This document shows, in pieces, positions 27,286-36,464 of a stretch of DNA of 64,000 nucleotides. The stretch lies in contig NZ_JAPEPB010000001.1 of NCBI RefSeq assembly GCF_026340565.1, forward strand, positions 7,724,001 through 7,788,000. Reading direction: 5' to 3'. The notes under the pieces are model-generated. The model saw only the letters and a list, made by a program, of their open reading frames with translations, searched no databases and was not told where the DNA came from. The DNA comes from Kitasatospora sp. NBC_01287. GTDB lineage: Bacteria; Actinomycetota; Actinomycetes; Streptomycetales; Streptomycetaceae. Position numbers and translations under genes: made by a program. Every line of letters begins with the position of its first letter. Within the stretch, counting starts at the first letter, position 1.

Positions 27286-27966
27286 ATGGAATCAGCAGCA
27301 CTCCCCACCGTGACCGTGTACGGCGAGGCCGAGTTGGAGGTCGAACCGGACCACGCCGACCTGCATCTGACCGTCCAGGTCCAGGACCGGGAACGCGAGT
27401 CCGTCGTGCGGCTCCTGGCCGAGGAGTTGCGGTCCGCCCGCTCGCTCCTCGCCCCCTACGGCGCGGCCGTGGAGCGGGTGGCCAACGGCGCCCTGTGGAT
27501 CAATCCCGAACGCCCCGGCTCCCGGCGCGGCACCGAGCGGATCACCGGCTACCGTGGCAGCGCCCAACTGCACGTCACCGTCGTCGAATTCGAGCAGCTC
27601 GGTGACATCGTCCTGGCGCTGGCCGGCCTGGAGCGCGGCACCCTGGCCGGCCCGGACTGGCGGTTGCGTCGGGACGCCCCGGCCCACCAGCGGGCCCGCG
27701 CCCAGGCGGTGGAGGCGGCGGTGCTGCGGGCGCGGCAGTACGCGGGTGCGCTGGGCTCGGAGTTGACGGGTCTGCTGAGCCTGGCCGACCAGGGGCTGGG
27801 CGAGGGGGAGACCTACCCATCGCCAGGGGCAGGCGGCAGGGCCCAGGGCTCGGTGTCCTACGGCTCGCTCAAGGAGCGCCCGGACCTGGACCTGCGCCCG
27901 GTGCCACGGACCGTGCGCGCCACGGTCGTGGCCCGCTTCACCCTGCGCCCCCCGGACCTCTCCTGA
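27286..27966 (+). CDS. SIMPL (DUF541) domain protein
   Basis: 226 residues. The N-terminal TVTVYGEAELEVEPDHADLHLTV is the hallmark SIMPL start (short GxGxxxxxPDxA pattern), and the C-terminal strand RATVVARFTL closes the domain. The family includes periplasmic and cytosolic proteins of poorly defined role. No signal peptide is present, so it is probably cytoplasmic. Start ATG 27286 is preferred over GTG 27265, as it lies nearer the conserved region. It ends 21 bp before the stop codon of a broken HAD gene on the opposite strand. Confidence 0.85.
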   Translation: MESAALPTVTVYGEAELEVEPDHADLHLTVQVQDRERESVVRLLAEELRSARSLLAPYGAAVERVANGALWINPERPGSRRGTERITGYRGSAQLHVTVVEFEQLGDIVLALAGLERGTLAGPDWRLRRDAPAHQRARAQAVEAAVLRARQYAGALGSELTGLLSLADQGLGEGETYPSPGAGGRAQGSVSYGSLKERPDLDLRPVPRTVRATVVARFTLRPPDLS

Positions 27967-27987
27967 GGCGCTCGCCGGGTGGTGGCG

Positions 27988-28280
27988 TCAACGGCCCGCC
28001 GTGGCCAGCCAGTCGGCGAGGACGGTGAAGTCCGTGTCGGTGAGTCCGAGGGTCGGGTCGACGCGGTGGAGCAGGGCCGGGGCGGGGTGGTGGGCGGTGG
28101 TCCAGTGGCGGTCGGCGTCGGTGATCTCGTCGTCGACCCAGGCGAACGCGCGGCCCGCCGCCCAGGCGAGCAGGGTGCGGGTCTTCCAGTGGAGTCCGGC
28201 CCGTACGTCCAGCAGGTAGTCGTCATCGGTCAGGTCCGGCCAGTGGACCACGGGCAGCCGGGGCAGGCCGAGCAGGGGGC
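27988..28280 (-). pseudogene. 3' half of a HAD-like hydrolase gene, truncated by transposon
   Basis: The reading frame runs from the transposon end to a TGA at 27988 and encodes about 97 residues: PLLGLPRLPVVHW, then HWKTRTLLAWAAGRAFAWVDDE, HHPAPALLHRVDP and LGLTDTDF. This is the C-terminal half of a HAD-like family common in Streptomyces, whose members contain VDDE. The N-terminal half is missing here; the break coincides with the first base of the Tn3 inverted repeat. A matching N-terminal fragment on the same strand is at 38486-38650, so both probably came from one gene. Confidence 0.8.
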
Positions 28281-28318
28281 GGGGGTTGAGGAACATCCGT
28301 GCCAGATCGTGCGCTAAG
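28281..28318 (+). repeat. Tn3-family left terminal inverted repeat (IRL)
   Basis: 38 bp, starting GGGGGTTGAGGAACATCC and ending GTGCGCTAAG. It differs from the right copy (37609-37646) only at position 5 (G here, C there). Confidence 0.93.
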
Positions 28319-28407
28319 CCCTGGTCGGTCTCGGGAGGCCGTTGACCAGGGCGGATCGTGCGGCGGAACCTTCGCGGGTCGATGTTGTCGATCTCCGGAG
28401 GGCCGTG

Positions 28408-30855
28408 GTGGCGGTCGAGTTTCTGACAGATGAGCAGGCAGCCCGGTACGGGTCGTTCTACGGGGCGCCGACGCGGGCGGAGTTGGAGCGGTTCTTCTTC
28501 CTGGACGACGCCGACCGGGAGAAGGTGCAGGCGAAGCGGCGGGCGCACAACCGGCTGGGGTTCGCGGTCCAGCTGACGAGTGTGCGGTTCCTGGGGCGGT
28601 TCATGCCCGACCCGCGGCAGGTGCCGGTAGAGGTGGCCGAGTACCTGGCCGCGCAACTGGGGATTGCTGACTTCGCGGTGCTGCGGGAGTACGGCGAGCG
28701 GGACGGGACGGCCCGCACACACGCCGGGGAGATCCAGCAGGACGGCGGCCGGCGGGACTTCGCCGAGGTCCGGGACGAGTTGGTGGAGTGGCTGGACGCG
28801 CGGGCCTGGACGACCGGGGACGGGCCGAAGGCGATGTTCGACGCGGCGGTGGGGTGGCTGCGGGAGCGGCGGGTGCTGCTGCCGGGGGTGTCCCGGCTGG
28901 CCCGGTTGGTGGCGTCGGTGCGGGAGGCGGCGAACCAGCGGCTGTGGGACACCTTGTACGGGCTGCTGAACACCGGTCAGCGGGCGGTGCTGGACTCGCT
29001 ACTGATCGAGCCGTCCGGTCAGCGGGTCTCGGAGCTGGACCGGCTGCGGCGAGGTCCGGTGCGGGTGTCGGGGCCGCAGATGAAGTGGTCGCTGGAGCGG
29101 GCGCGGGAGATCACGGACCTGGGCATGGGCGACCTGGATGTGTCCGGGATTCCGCCTCGGCGCCTGGCGGAGCTGTCCCGGTACGGCGTGGACGGCAAGG
29201 CGTCGCTGCTGAAGCGGCACGGCGACTCCCGGCGGCTGGCCACGCTACTGTCCACCGCGGTGTACCTGACGACGAGGGCGATCGATGACGCACTGGACCT
29301 ACTGGAGGTGTTGGTCGCCACGAAGCTGCTGGCCCGCGCGGAGCGGGACACGGCGAAGGAGAAGTTGAAGACCCTGCCGAAGGTCGAGCGGGCCGGGATG
29401 AGGCTGGCCACCGCCTTCCAGGTCGTGTTCGACACCACCTCCGAGCAGGTCGATACCGACACAGGGGAGGTCACCGGGCCCAAGGTGGCCACGTTCGACG
29501 CGATGTGGGAGCGAATCGAGGCAGTGATCCCGCGTCAGGAGCTGGCCGCGGCGATCGCGGCCCTGTTCGAGCTGACGCCGCCGCTGGACTCGGACGCGGA
29601 CGAGGCGTGGCGGGCAATGCTGGTGGGCCGGTTCGGCACGGTGCGGCCATTCCTGAAGCTGCTGGTGGAGGTGGTGGACTTCGGTGCCACCCCGGAGGGG
29701 CTGCCCGTGTTGAAGGCGCTGAAGTCGCTGCCGGACCTGATGGGCCGCAAGAAGGTGGGCCCTACCGAGATCGACACCGACCTGCTGGCCGGTTCCTGGC
29801 GGCGCCTGGTGCTGACCGCCCCGCAGCTGGAGCCGGGCACGGTGGACTGGAAGGCGTACACCTTCTGCGTGCTGGAGCAGTTCCACCGGATGCTGCGGCG
29901 CAAGGAGGTGTTCGCCAAGAACTCCTCCAAATGGGGCGACCCGAGGGCCAAGCTGCTGGCCGGCGAGGCGTGGGCGCAGGCCAAGCCGACCGTGCTGGCC
30001 GCCAACGCCGCCCTGATCGACACCCAGGCGTCCATCCCGCTCGCCCAGGCATGGGGCGGCGGCCTGGTCGCCTCGGTCGACGGGATGCGGTTCGTCGTAC
30101 CGGTGCCGTCGGTGTACGCGCGGCCGAACCCGAAGTACTTCGGGCGCCGGGGCGGGGCGACCTGGCTCAACCTGATCAACGACCAGGCGGCCGGGCTCGG
30201 CGGGAAGGTGGTGGCCGGCACCCCGCGCGACTCCCTGTACGTCCTGGACGTGCTCTACGACCGCGATGGCGGCAAGCGCCCTGAGATGATCGTCACCGAC
30301 ACCGCGAGCTACAGCGACATCGTGTTCGGCCTGCTCACCCTGGCCGGGTTCACGTACGCGCCACAGCTGGTGGACCTGCCGGACCAGAAGATGTGGCGCA
30401 TCGACCGCTCAGCCGACTACGGCGCCTTCCAGGACGCGGCCCGCGGCCGGATCGACCTGGTCAGGGTCGAGCGGCACTGGGAAGACATCCTGCGGATCAT
30501 CGGCTCGATCCACACCGGCGCGGTGCGGGCCTACGACGTGATCCGGATGCTGTCGCGCGACGGCCGGCCCACCCCGCTGGGCGACGCGATCGCGCACTAC
30601 GGGCGGATCTCGAAGTCGCTGCACATCCTGCGGCTGGCCGACGAGCCCGGCTACCGGCGGCAGATCAAGACGCAGGCCAACCTGCAGGAGGGGCGCCATG
30701 CGCTCGCCCGGAAGATCTTCCACGGCCGGGCCGGCCAGCTTTACCGGAACTACCACGACGGGATGGAGGACCAGATCGGCGCGCTCGGCCTGGTCCTCAA
30801 CGCCCTGGTGCTGTTTTATCTGGGGCGGCCGAAGGCCGTCCGTTACGCAGTATGA
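28408..30855 (+). pseudogene. tnpA: Tn3-family transposase, N-terminal part (interrupted)
   Basis: Start taken at GTG 28408 (VAVEFLTDEQAARYGSF), the usual beginning of DUF4158 transposases, six bases after GGAGG. The DUF4158 region spans about residues 1-160. The catalytic core carries SVDGMRFVV (first Asp) and IVTDTASYSD (second Asp), and GMEDQIGALG near the end, where the third acidic residue of this family probably lies. Tn3 similarity stops at VLNALVL (base 30813). The next 14 codons come from an inserted element and end at 30855. The missing C-terminus is found at 35184-35381 in a frame that becomes continuous if the insert is removed, giving a transposase of about 867 residues. Now presumably non-functional. 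Confidence 0.92.
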
Positions 30856-30921
30856 GTGATCTCTAGAGCGTGTCTCGTCGCCTTCGCGGACGGTGTATCC
30901 GGGGCGCGTACGTTACGGGTC

Positions 30922-32148
30922 GTGACGACCGTAGCTGATCTCTCGGGGTTCCGTACGCAGCGCCTCACCCTCGGCGCTGGGGAGCGGACGTGGACGGTGC
31001 TGGGCCGTGACCACCGGGTAGTGGGGCCGGCGGAGGAGTACCTGGAGTACCTGCGGGTGCAGAAGGTCTCCCCGAACACGGTGAAGTCCTACGCCCGGGG
31101 CCTGGCCCTGTGGTGGCAGTACCTGGATGCCTTCGGGCTGGTCTGGGACGGGGTGACGCTGGAGGACTTCGGTGCGTTCCTGACCTGGTTGCGGACCGGC
31201 GAGGACCCGCAGGTCGCGGCGCTGGTTCCGGGGAAGGCGCGGTTCGGCGAGTCGACGATCACGGTGCGGCTGCGGGCAGTGCTGTCCTGCTACGAGTTCC
31301 ACCGGCTCAACGGCGTCGATGTCGGCCGGGACCTGCACCGCCTGGTGCACGGGGGCGGTGGCCGCTACAAGCCGATGCTGGAGCACATCGCGCGCCGCAA
31401 GGGCCGTCGCCAGACCGTCATCCGGGTGCGTCAGCAGCATGCGGCGGCACCCCCAGTGCTGACGCCTCGGCAGATCGACCGGATCTGCGACGCCTGCGCG
31501 GTCTGGGACCCGGCGGTTGGCGAGTGGCGGGGATCGGTGCGCGACCGCCTGCTGTGGGCGCTGCTGGCCGAGACCGGGCTTCGGCTCGGCGAGGCGCTCG
31601 GGCTCCAGCACCGCGACTGGCACACCGGCCGCGGCGACACCCCGTTCATCGAAGTGGTCCCACGCGAGCATCCGCACAGGGTGCGCGCGAAGGGCGGCTG
31701 CTACCGCAAGCTCTACATCTCCGACGAGCTCGACCGGTTCTACGGCGAGTACCTGTGGCAACTGTGCGATGTGGGGGCTGACCTGGCAGTCGCCAACCTC
31801 GACGACTGGTACGTGTTCGTCAACCTGGACCGCGAACCGCGGTTCGCCCCCTGGAAGCCCGACAGCGTCTACGACCTGGTCGACCGGCTCCGCCACCAGC
31901 TGGCAGGGCAGGTCCCGGACGGGTGGACACCCCACTGGTTCAGGCACAGCCACGCCACCGCGCTGCTGCTGTCCGGAGTGCCGATGCATGTGGTCTCGCG
32001 CAGACTCGGGCACGCGGACGTGCAGACCACGATGAACACCTACGCCCATGTCACCGAGGACGCCGAACTGCGGGCCGTGGCCGACTGGACGAAACTCACC
32101 GCCGGCTGGCGGGCAGCCACGGACGCCGCACAGATCGGGCCGTGCTGA
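30922..32148 (+). CDS. Tyrosine recombinase, TnpA-like of Tn554 type
   Basis: 408 residues from GTG 30922; an upstream in-frame ATG at 30856 is less plausible. The N-terminal SAM-like core-binding domain (EYLEYLRVQKVSPNTVKSYARGL, residues about 35-130) is followed by the catalytic domain with Arg in ETGLRLGEALGL, HxxR in HWFRHSHATALL, and RRLGHADVQTTMNTY containing the second His and the Tyr nucleophile. Its stop codon overlaps the start of the next recombinase (TGATG), so both are translated together. It should catalyse excision and integration of the Tn554-like element with its two partners. Confidence 0.92.
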   Translation: MTTVADLSGFRTQRLTLGAGERTWTVLGRDHRVVGPAEEYLEYLRVQKVSPNTVKSYARGLALWWQYLDAFGLVWDGVTLEDFGAFLTWLRTGEDPQVAALVPGKARFGESTITVRLRAVLSCYEFHRLNGVDVGRDLHRLVHGGGGRYKPMLEHIARRKGRRQTVIRVRQQHAAAPPVLTPRQIDRICDACAVWDPAVGEWRGSVRDRLLWALLAETGLRLGEALGLQHRDWHTGRGDTPFIEVVPREHPHRVRAKGGCYRKLYISDELDRFYGEYLWQLCDVGADLAVANLDDWYVFVNLDREPRFAPWKPDSVYDLVDRLRHQLAGQVPDGWTPHWFRHSHATALLLSGVPMHVVSRRLGHADVQTTMNTYAHVTEDAELRAVADWTKLTAGWRAATDAAQIGPC

Positions 32149-34295
32149 TGGGCGCCGAACTACTGGAGAGCATGCGCGACGCCTCCGGCCTCTTCCAGGC
32201 AGAGGAACTCCAGGCCATGTGGGACGGGGTCCCGCAGCGGTTCCGCACGGTCGAACTGACCTCGGGCGCTCTGGGGTCCGCAGATCTGGCAGCCTTCCTG
32301 GTGGCCACGCACCAGCGAAGCTTCCGGCTCCGCTTCGGGCAGTTGCCCGAGCCCATGGACCGCGAGATGGCCTGGTGCTGCTGGCGCATCGTCGAACTGG
32401 GCGGACGAGTCCCGGTGGGAGCGCTGGGGTCTATGCTCACCTGGCTGGCCAGGGCGGTGGAGGACGATCCGGAACTTCGCGGCTCACTGATGGACCACAC
32501 TCCTCGCGCGTGGGAACGAGCGGTAGCCGCCGCGTTCGCCCGGCACAACGGCCGCCTGCCCAGCAGGGGCTGGTTGCAGAACACCACCTCGCTCCTGCGG
32601 CGCTGTTACCAGATGCTGTGGAGTGCCTACGACCAGCGGGCCTGGTGGCAGCGCGAGGTATGGGACCCGGCCCTGGATCCGCGCATCCCGCGGCGCACCC
32701 ATGAACCGCAGGGTGACCACAGCCTCTACTTCCACCAGATGCAACCGCTCTGGCTGCGGCACGGCGTCCAGTGGTATCTCCGCGTCTCCTTGGAGACCGG
32801 GGACATGACGTGGAGCACGGCACGCGCCCGACGGTCCGGACTGCAGGTGTTCGCCGACTGGATCGCCGACCGGCAGCCCGCCCCTTCACCATGGCTGGGC
32901 GAGGACCCCGCCGCGGTGCGGGTGTTCATGCTGGACTTCCTCAGCCACGTCCGCGCCCAGATCGCGCGTGCCGGCCCGAACCGGGGAAAGCCGCTGTCGC
33001 GGCTGCGGGTGAACGACATCGTCACCGACGTCGAGAAGTTCTACGCGTTCATGGCTGACAGCAGAGAGGCTGCCGCTCAGGCCCTGGCGGAACCGGACTG
33101 GCTGGAGCTGGGCCCCTACCACGCCATGTTGTGGCGTCGCGGAGAGAAGGGTCGGCCCACGGTTCAGCCGGAACGCTGGGAGGTCATCGACGACACCGCC
33201 TTCTCCCAGATCATGGCCAACCTGCACCTGCTCGGCGCCCCGGTCGAGGAGGGCGGATTCGACGACGAGCAGCTCATGCGGATCGTCATGCTGCAGGCCC
33301 GCCTGGGCCGACGGATCAGTGAGGTCCGCATGCTCGACCGCGACCCGCTGTTCGCACTGGACCAGCTCACCCGACCCGACGGGCAGGAGGCCGAGGACGG
33401 TGCCTTCGTCGCCAAACTGCGCTACCAGCAGACGAAGATCGAACAGGCGCCGGACTCGATCCTCGTCGACGCCGAGATCGTCACCATCATCACCGGACAG
33501 CGGCAATGGGCCGACGCCCACCTCGGACCCCGCTGGGCAACCGGGGTGACGCCGAAGTACCTGTTCCTGGCGCACAAGATGAACCGCCACGCCGACAAGC
33601 CCTATCCCATGGAGCGCGTCCAGCAAACACTCTCCAAGCTCGCCCGTCGCCTCGACATCCGCGACAGCGCCGGGAGGCTGGTCGACTTCAACCGCACCCA
33701 CCGCTTTCGGCACACCCGCGCCACCAGCCTGCTCAACGCCGGCGTCCCGATCCACGTTGTCCAGCGATACTTCGGACACCTGTCTCCGACCATGGTGATG
33801 CACTATGCGCAGACCCTCGCCGAGACCCACGAGCGCGAGTTCCTGCGCTACCGGAAGATCACCGCTGATGCCCGCGAGCTGACCACCGACCCGCGCGACC
33901 TCTACGACATGCTGGAGCTGGACAAGCGCACCGACCGGATCCTCCCCAACGGGCTGTGCCTGCTGCCGCCCCGTCAGGTCTGCGCGAAGGGCAACGCCTG
34001 CTTGACCTGCGACAAGTTCGCCACCGACGCCACCTACCTGCCCGAGCTCACCTCCCAGCGGGACCGCACCGTCCAACTCGTCGAAGAACGGCAGCGCGCC
34101 TTCACCGCCCGGACCGGCCAGCCCATGGGCGAGGACAACATCTGGCTCACCGGCCGACGGCAGGAACAGGACGCCCTGGGGCGCATCATCCTCAAACTCG
34201 AAGCGACCCGGCTCGCCGACGAACCCCAGGCCGTGCGCGGGGCCGGTGTCGGCGCCCGCGCCGACGCGATCACCCGCTGCCAGGAGGGGAGCTGA
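32148..34295 (+). CDS. Tyrosine recombinase, TnpB-like of Tn554 type
   Basis: 715 residues, start ATG 32148 overlapping the preceding stop codon. A long N-terminal region precedes a catalytic domain with Arg in RLGRRISEVRML, HxxR in HRFRHTRATSLLN and GHLSPTMVMHY with the Tyr nucleophile. A C-terminal Cys cluster (CLLPPRQVCAKGNACLTC) may bind zinc and is typical of long TnpB-type recombinases. It acts with the upstream recombinase on the same element. The start of the third gene follows three bases after its stop. Confidence 0.92.
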   Translation: MGAELLESMRDASGLFQAEELQAMWDGVPQRFRTVELTSGALGSADLAAFLVATHQRSFRLRFGQLPEPMDREMAWCCWRIVELGGRVPVGALGSMLTWLARAVEDDPELRGSLMDHTPRAWERAVAAAFARHNGRLPSRGWLQNTTSLLRRCYQMLWSAYDQRAWWQREVWDPALDPRIPRRTHEPQGDHSLYFHQMQPLWLRHGVQWYLRVSLETGDMTWSTARARRSGLQVFADWIADRQPAPSPWLGEDPAAVRVFMLDFLSHVRAQIARAGPNRGKPLSRLRVNDIVTDVEKFYAFMADSREAAAQALAEPDWLELGPYHAMLWRRGEKGRPTVQPERWEVIDDTAFSQIMANLHLLGAPVEEGGFDDEQLMRIVMLQARLGRRISEVRMLDRDPLFALDQLTRPDGQEAEDGAFVAKLRYQQTKIEQAPDSILVDAEIVTIITGQRQWADAHLGPRWATGVTPKYLFLAHKMNRHADKPYPMERVQQTLSKLARRLDIRDSAGRLVDFNRTHRFRHTRATSLLNAGVPIHVVQRYFGHLSPTMVMHYAQTLAETHEREFLRYRKITADARELTTDPRDLYDMLELDKRTDRILPNGLCLLPPRQVCAKGNACLTCDKFATDATYLPELTSQRDRTVQLVEERQRAFTARTGQPMGEDNIWLTGRRQEQDALGRIILKLEATRLADEPQAVRGAGVGARADAITRCQEGS

Positions 34296-34298
34296 CCT

Positions 34299-34721
34299 AT
34301 GCGCGGCAACCCCGACAACCTCCGCCAGGCCGCCGCCCGCAAGAGCGCCACCGCCCGGGCCCGAGCCGAGCAGGGCCTGCGCGAGATGATCCGCACCAGG
34401 CAGTCCATCACCTTCCGCGGCCTGGCCCAGACCGCCGGAGTCTCGCTGGACTTCCTCTACCGTTGCACCGAGATCCGCCAACGCGTCGAACAACTCCGCG
34501 CCCAGCAGCAGAGCCGCCCACCACGTCCGGTCGCGGAACCGCCCGACGACACGCCCAGCAGCGTCGTACGCACTCTGACCGCCCAGCTCGCCGAGCTAAA
34601 GCAGCGGCATCGCGACGAGGTGCGGGCCCTGCGGCAGGCCCTCGAAGCGGCCCAGAGCGAGAACCTCCAACTGCGACGGCGTCTCGGCCCCCGGACCGTT
34701 GCTGCGGCCGACAGCACATGA
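34299..34721 (+). CDS. TnpC-like accessory protein (DUF6262 type)
   Basis: 140 residues, ATG 34299 with a strong AGGAGGGGAG site. The first 65 residues contain a short helix-turn-helix-like segment (TFRGLAQTAGVSLDFLYRCTEIR), followed by a Pro-rich linker and a coiled coil (residues about 90-125, LAELKQRHRDEVRALRQALE). This layout is typical of the third gene in Tn554-type operons, which assists the two recombinases. No catalytic motif is present. Confidence 0.85.
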   Translation: MRGNPDNLRQAAARKSATARARAEQGLREMIRTRQSITFRGLAQTAGVSLDFLYRCTEIRQRVEQLRAQQQSRPPRPVAEPPDDTPSSVVRTLTAQLAELKQRHRDEVRALRQALEAAQSENLQLRRRLGPRTVAAADST

Positions 34722-34811
34722 CCATTGCCGCGGCCGTCAGCGCTTTACCCCGACGCCACCCGTCGAGGTGCCGCGACCTCGCGGTACGCTCCCCGGTGGA
34801 GGAGGGACGCC

Positions 34812-35099
34812 ATGGGGCAGGACTGGTTCGGCTTGATCGCCGGCAGCGGTTTGGTAGTGATCGGGGTGCGGACGCTGAGCGGTTGGCACGCGCACGCCTA
34901 CAAACGCCCGCGTGTCGGCGGTTGGTCCTCGGTGACGGGCGGCGTCGGCATCGCTGGAGGCGCGCTCCTCGCACTCACCGGCTCGTTCGGTCGCATGGGC
35001 GAGGCCGGATGGTTGCCCATCGGTCTCGTCTTCGCTGGCTTCGCGCTCTTCATCAGCAGCGGCCCGGCCACGAAAGTCGGCCGTCAACGCCGAGGCTGA
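34812..35099 (+). CDS. Small membrane protein (cargo of Tn554-like element)
   Basis: 95 residues from ATG 34812, five bases after GGAGGAGGG. It has three predicted hydrophobic segments: WFGLIAGSGLVVIGVRTL, SVTGGVGIAGGALLALTG and LPIGLVFAGFALFISS, with a basic C-terminus (KVGRQRRG). No family is recognised. Position and good ribosome site suggest it is a real gene carried within the inserted element. Confidence 0.7.
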   Translation: MGQDWFGLIAGSGLVVIGVRTLSGWHAHAYKRPRVGGWSSVTGGVGIAGGALLALTGSFGRMGEAGWLPIGLVFAGFALFISSGPATKVGRQRRG

Positions 35100-35183
35100 C
35101 GCGACCCCTCCCTTGCGGACGCGACCGCAGACGTTCTACCTGCGCAAACATCACCAACTCAAGCGTTCGCCCCGGATACGCTG

Positions 35184-35381
35184 TGCAACACCCGCTACAT
35201 GGATGCCGCAGTCACCCAGCTCCGCAGCGATGGCCTCGACGTCCGCGACGAGGATGGCGCCCGGCTCTCCCCGTTCGTACGCCACCACATCAACATGCTG
35301 GGCCGCTACTCGTTCCAGTTGCCCGAGCTGCCTGGTGGGCTGCGTCCCTTGCGGGATCCGGACACCGTCGATGAGGGATGA
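35184..35381 (+). pseudogene. tnpA: Tn3-family transposase, C-terminal fragment
   Basis: 65 codons reading CNTRYMDAAVTQLRSDG, then HHINMLGRYSFQLPE and LRPLRDP, the highly conserved end of Tn3 transposases. It continues the frame of the 28408-30813 part once the 4,370-bp insertion is removed. An internal ATG at 35199 could be misread as a gene start. Confidence 0.92.
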
Positions 35382-35438
35382 GCGCTGTCAGAGGGTATTT
35401 GGAGCCCATTGGCGGGCATCCGCTCGACGTTCCGCTCT

Positions 35439-36344
35439 CTACGCGGTGTGCTCGCGAATGATTTCGCCGATCTGCTGGGGAAGTCCAGGAGAGAACAGTG
35501 TGTGCCCCATGCCGGGAATCGGCTGGAATCGGGAATGAGGGATTTCCTCGGCGAGGGCATGGCCATGCGGTAGCGGGCGCAGGGGATCTTCCGTGCCGTG
35601 CATGACCAGTGTCGGGGCCTTGATCGAGGACAGCGGTGCGAGGCGGTCTTCGGTCATGTGACGTCCTGCCAGATCGTGGTTGAGGGACGCGCTGTGGTTA
35701 CTGGTCCGGTCGAAGGAGGCTTCCACGAAGCGGCGAGCGGCAGGCTCGTCGAAGGGAAGGATGTCGCCGTTGAGCACTCGCCACGTCTCCAGGTTCGCTA
35801 TGACGTACTCGTCGCGAGTCCCCTGCGGGAGAGCGGCGCGTTGCGCGAGGTGAGCCAGGAAGCGTGCTGTGGGTGGCGGTAGGTCGCTGGGGTCGGGTGC
35901 CTGGCCGGCCATGGCGCGTGCCCAAGCCGGGCCCGCGCTGTGGCCCATCGGGCCGGTCATCATCGCTGTCAGAGTCAGTACGCGTTCAGGGCGGTGCACG
36001 GCCAGCCACTGGCCGATCGCGCCGCCCAGGGACACCCCGACGATGTGCGCGGCGGCTACTCCGTGGCCGTCGAGCACGGCCGTCGCGTCGGCGGCCATGT
36101 CTGCCAGCGTGTAGGGGTGGGTGGCGAAGTCCACGCAGGCGGACCGGCCGGTGTCCCTGTGGTCGTAGCGGATGACCTGGCGACCGCTGGCTGCCAGCAC
36201 ATCCACCAGCTCGTCCGGCCATCCGATGCCTGGTGCGGCGGTCCCCATCACCAGCAGGACCGCCGGGTCGTTTGAGTTGCCGAGCCGTTCGGTCCACAGC
36301 TGCAATTCACCAGAGTCGACAATTAATTCAGCTTTTGCAGTCAT
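35439..36344 (-). CDS. Alpha/beta-hydrolase (RdmC/EstB-like), transposon cargo
   Basis: 301 residues from ATG 36344; in-frame upstream ATGs at 36356 and 36365 are possible. Marks are VLLVMGTAAPGIGW (oxyanion region), RYDHRDTGRS, nucleophile elbow GVSLGG near residue 98, acid in HGTEDPLRPL and His in PGMGHTLFS, a complete Ser-Asp-His triad. Similar enzymes include aclacinomycin methylesterase-type and lactonase-like hydrolases; substrate unknown. It lies between the tnpA fragment and the TnpI-like recombinase, so it is cargo. The upstream 120 bp are AT-richer than the rest of the window, and contain a 7-bp inverted repeat, hinting at a foreign origin. Confidence 0.9.
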   Translation of the reverse strand: MTAKAELIVDSGELQLWTERLGNSNDPAVLLVMGTAAPGIGWPDELVDVLAASGRQVIRYDHRDTGRSACVDFATHPYTLADMAADATAVLDGHGVAAAHIVGVSLGGAIGQWLAVHRPERVLTLTAMMTGPMGHSAGPAWARAMAGQAPDPSDLPPPTARFLAHLAQRAALPQGTRDEYVIANLETWRVLNGDILPFDEPAARRFVEASFDRTSNHSASLNHDLAGRHMTEDRLAPLSSIKAPTLVMHGTEDPLRPLPHGHALAEEIPHSRFQPIPGMGHTLFSPGLPQQIGEIIREHTA

Positions 36345-36378
36345 GGGCGCCAACATAGCGAACAAGGCACCACTTTTC

Positions 36379-36397
36379 CATATCCCAAGCGGATATG
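36379..36397. promoter_or_regulatory. Inverted repeat upstream of the hydrolase gene
   Basis: CATATCC-CAAGC-GGATATG, perfect 7-bp arms with a 5-bp spacer, 35 bp upstream of the hydrolase ATG in an AT-rich leader. It resembles a dimeric repressor operator. No regulator gene lies nearby. Confidence 0.45.
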
Positions 36398-36464
36398 ACT
36401 TTCCATCGCTGTTCTGGTAAAATACTGAATAGTTCGCGGGGCTCCGGATGAACTGGACTGGCTC

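Larger units (their letters stand above)
30815..35184. mobile_element. Tn554-like element inserted in tnpA
   Basis: 4,370 bp flanked by CTGT on both sides (30811-30814 and 35181-35184), so the exact edge may lie anywhere in that tetranucleotide. It contains two consecutive tyrosine recombinases and a small TnpC-like protein, the tnpA-tnpB-tnpC order of Tn554 elements, plus a small membrane protein. There are no terminal inverted repeats, as expected for the family. Deleting it joins CTG (30811) to TGC-AAC-ACC and restores the host transposase frame (LCNTRYMDAA). Confidence 0.88.
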
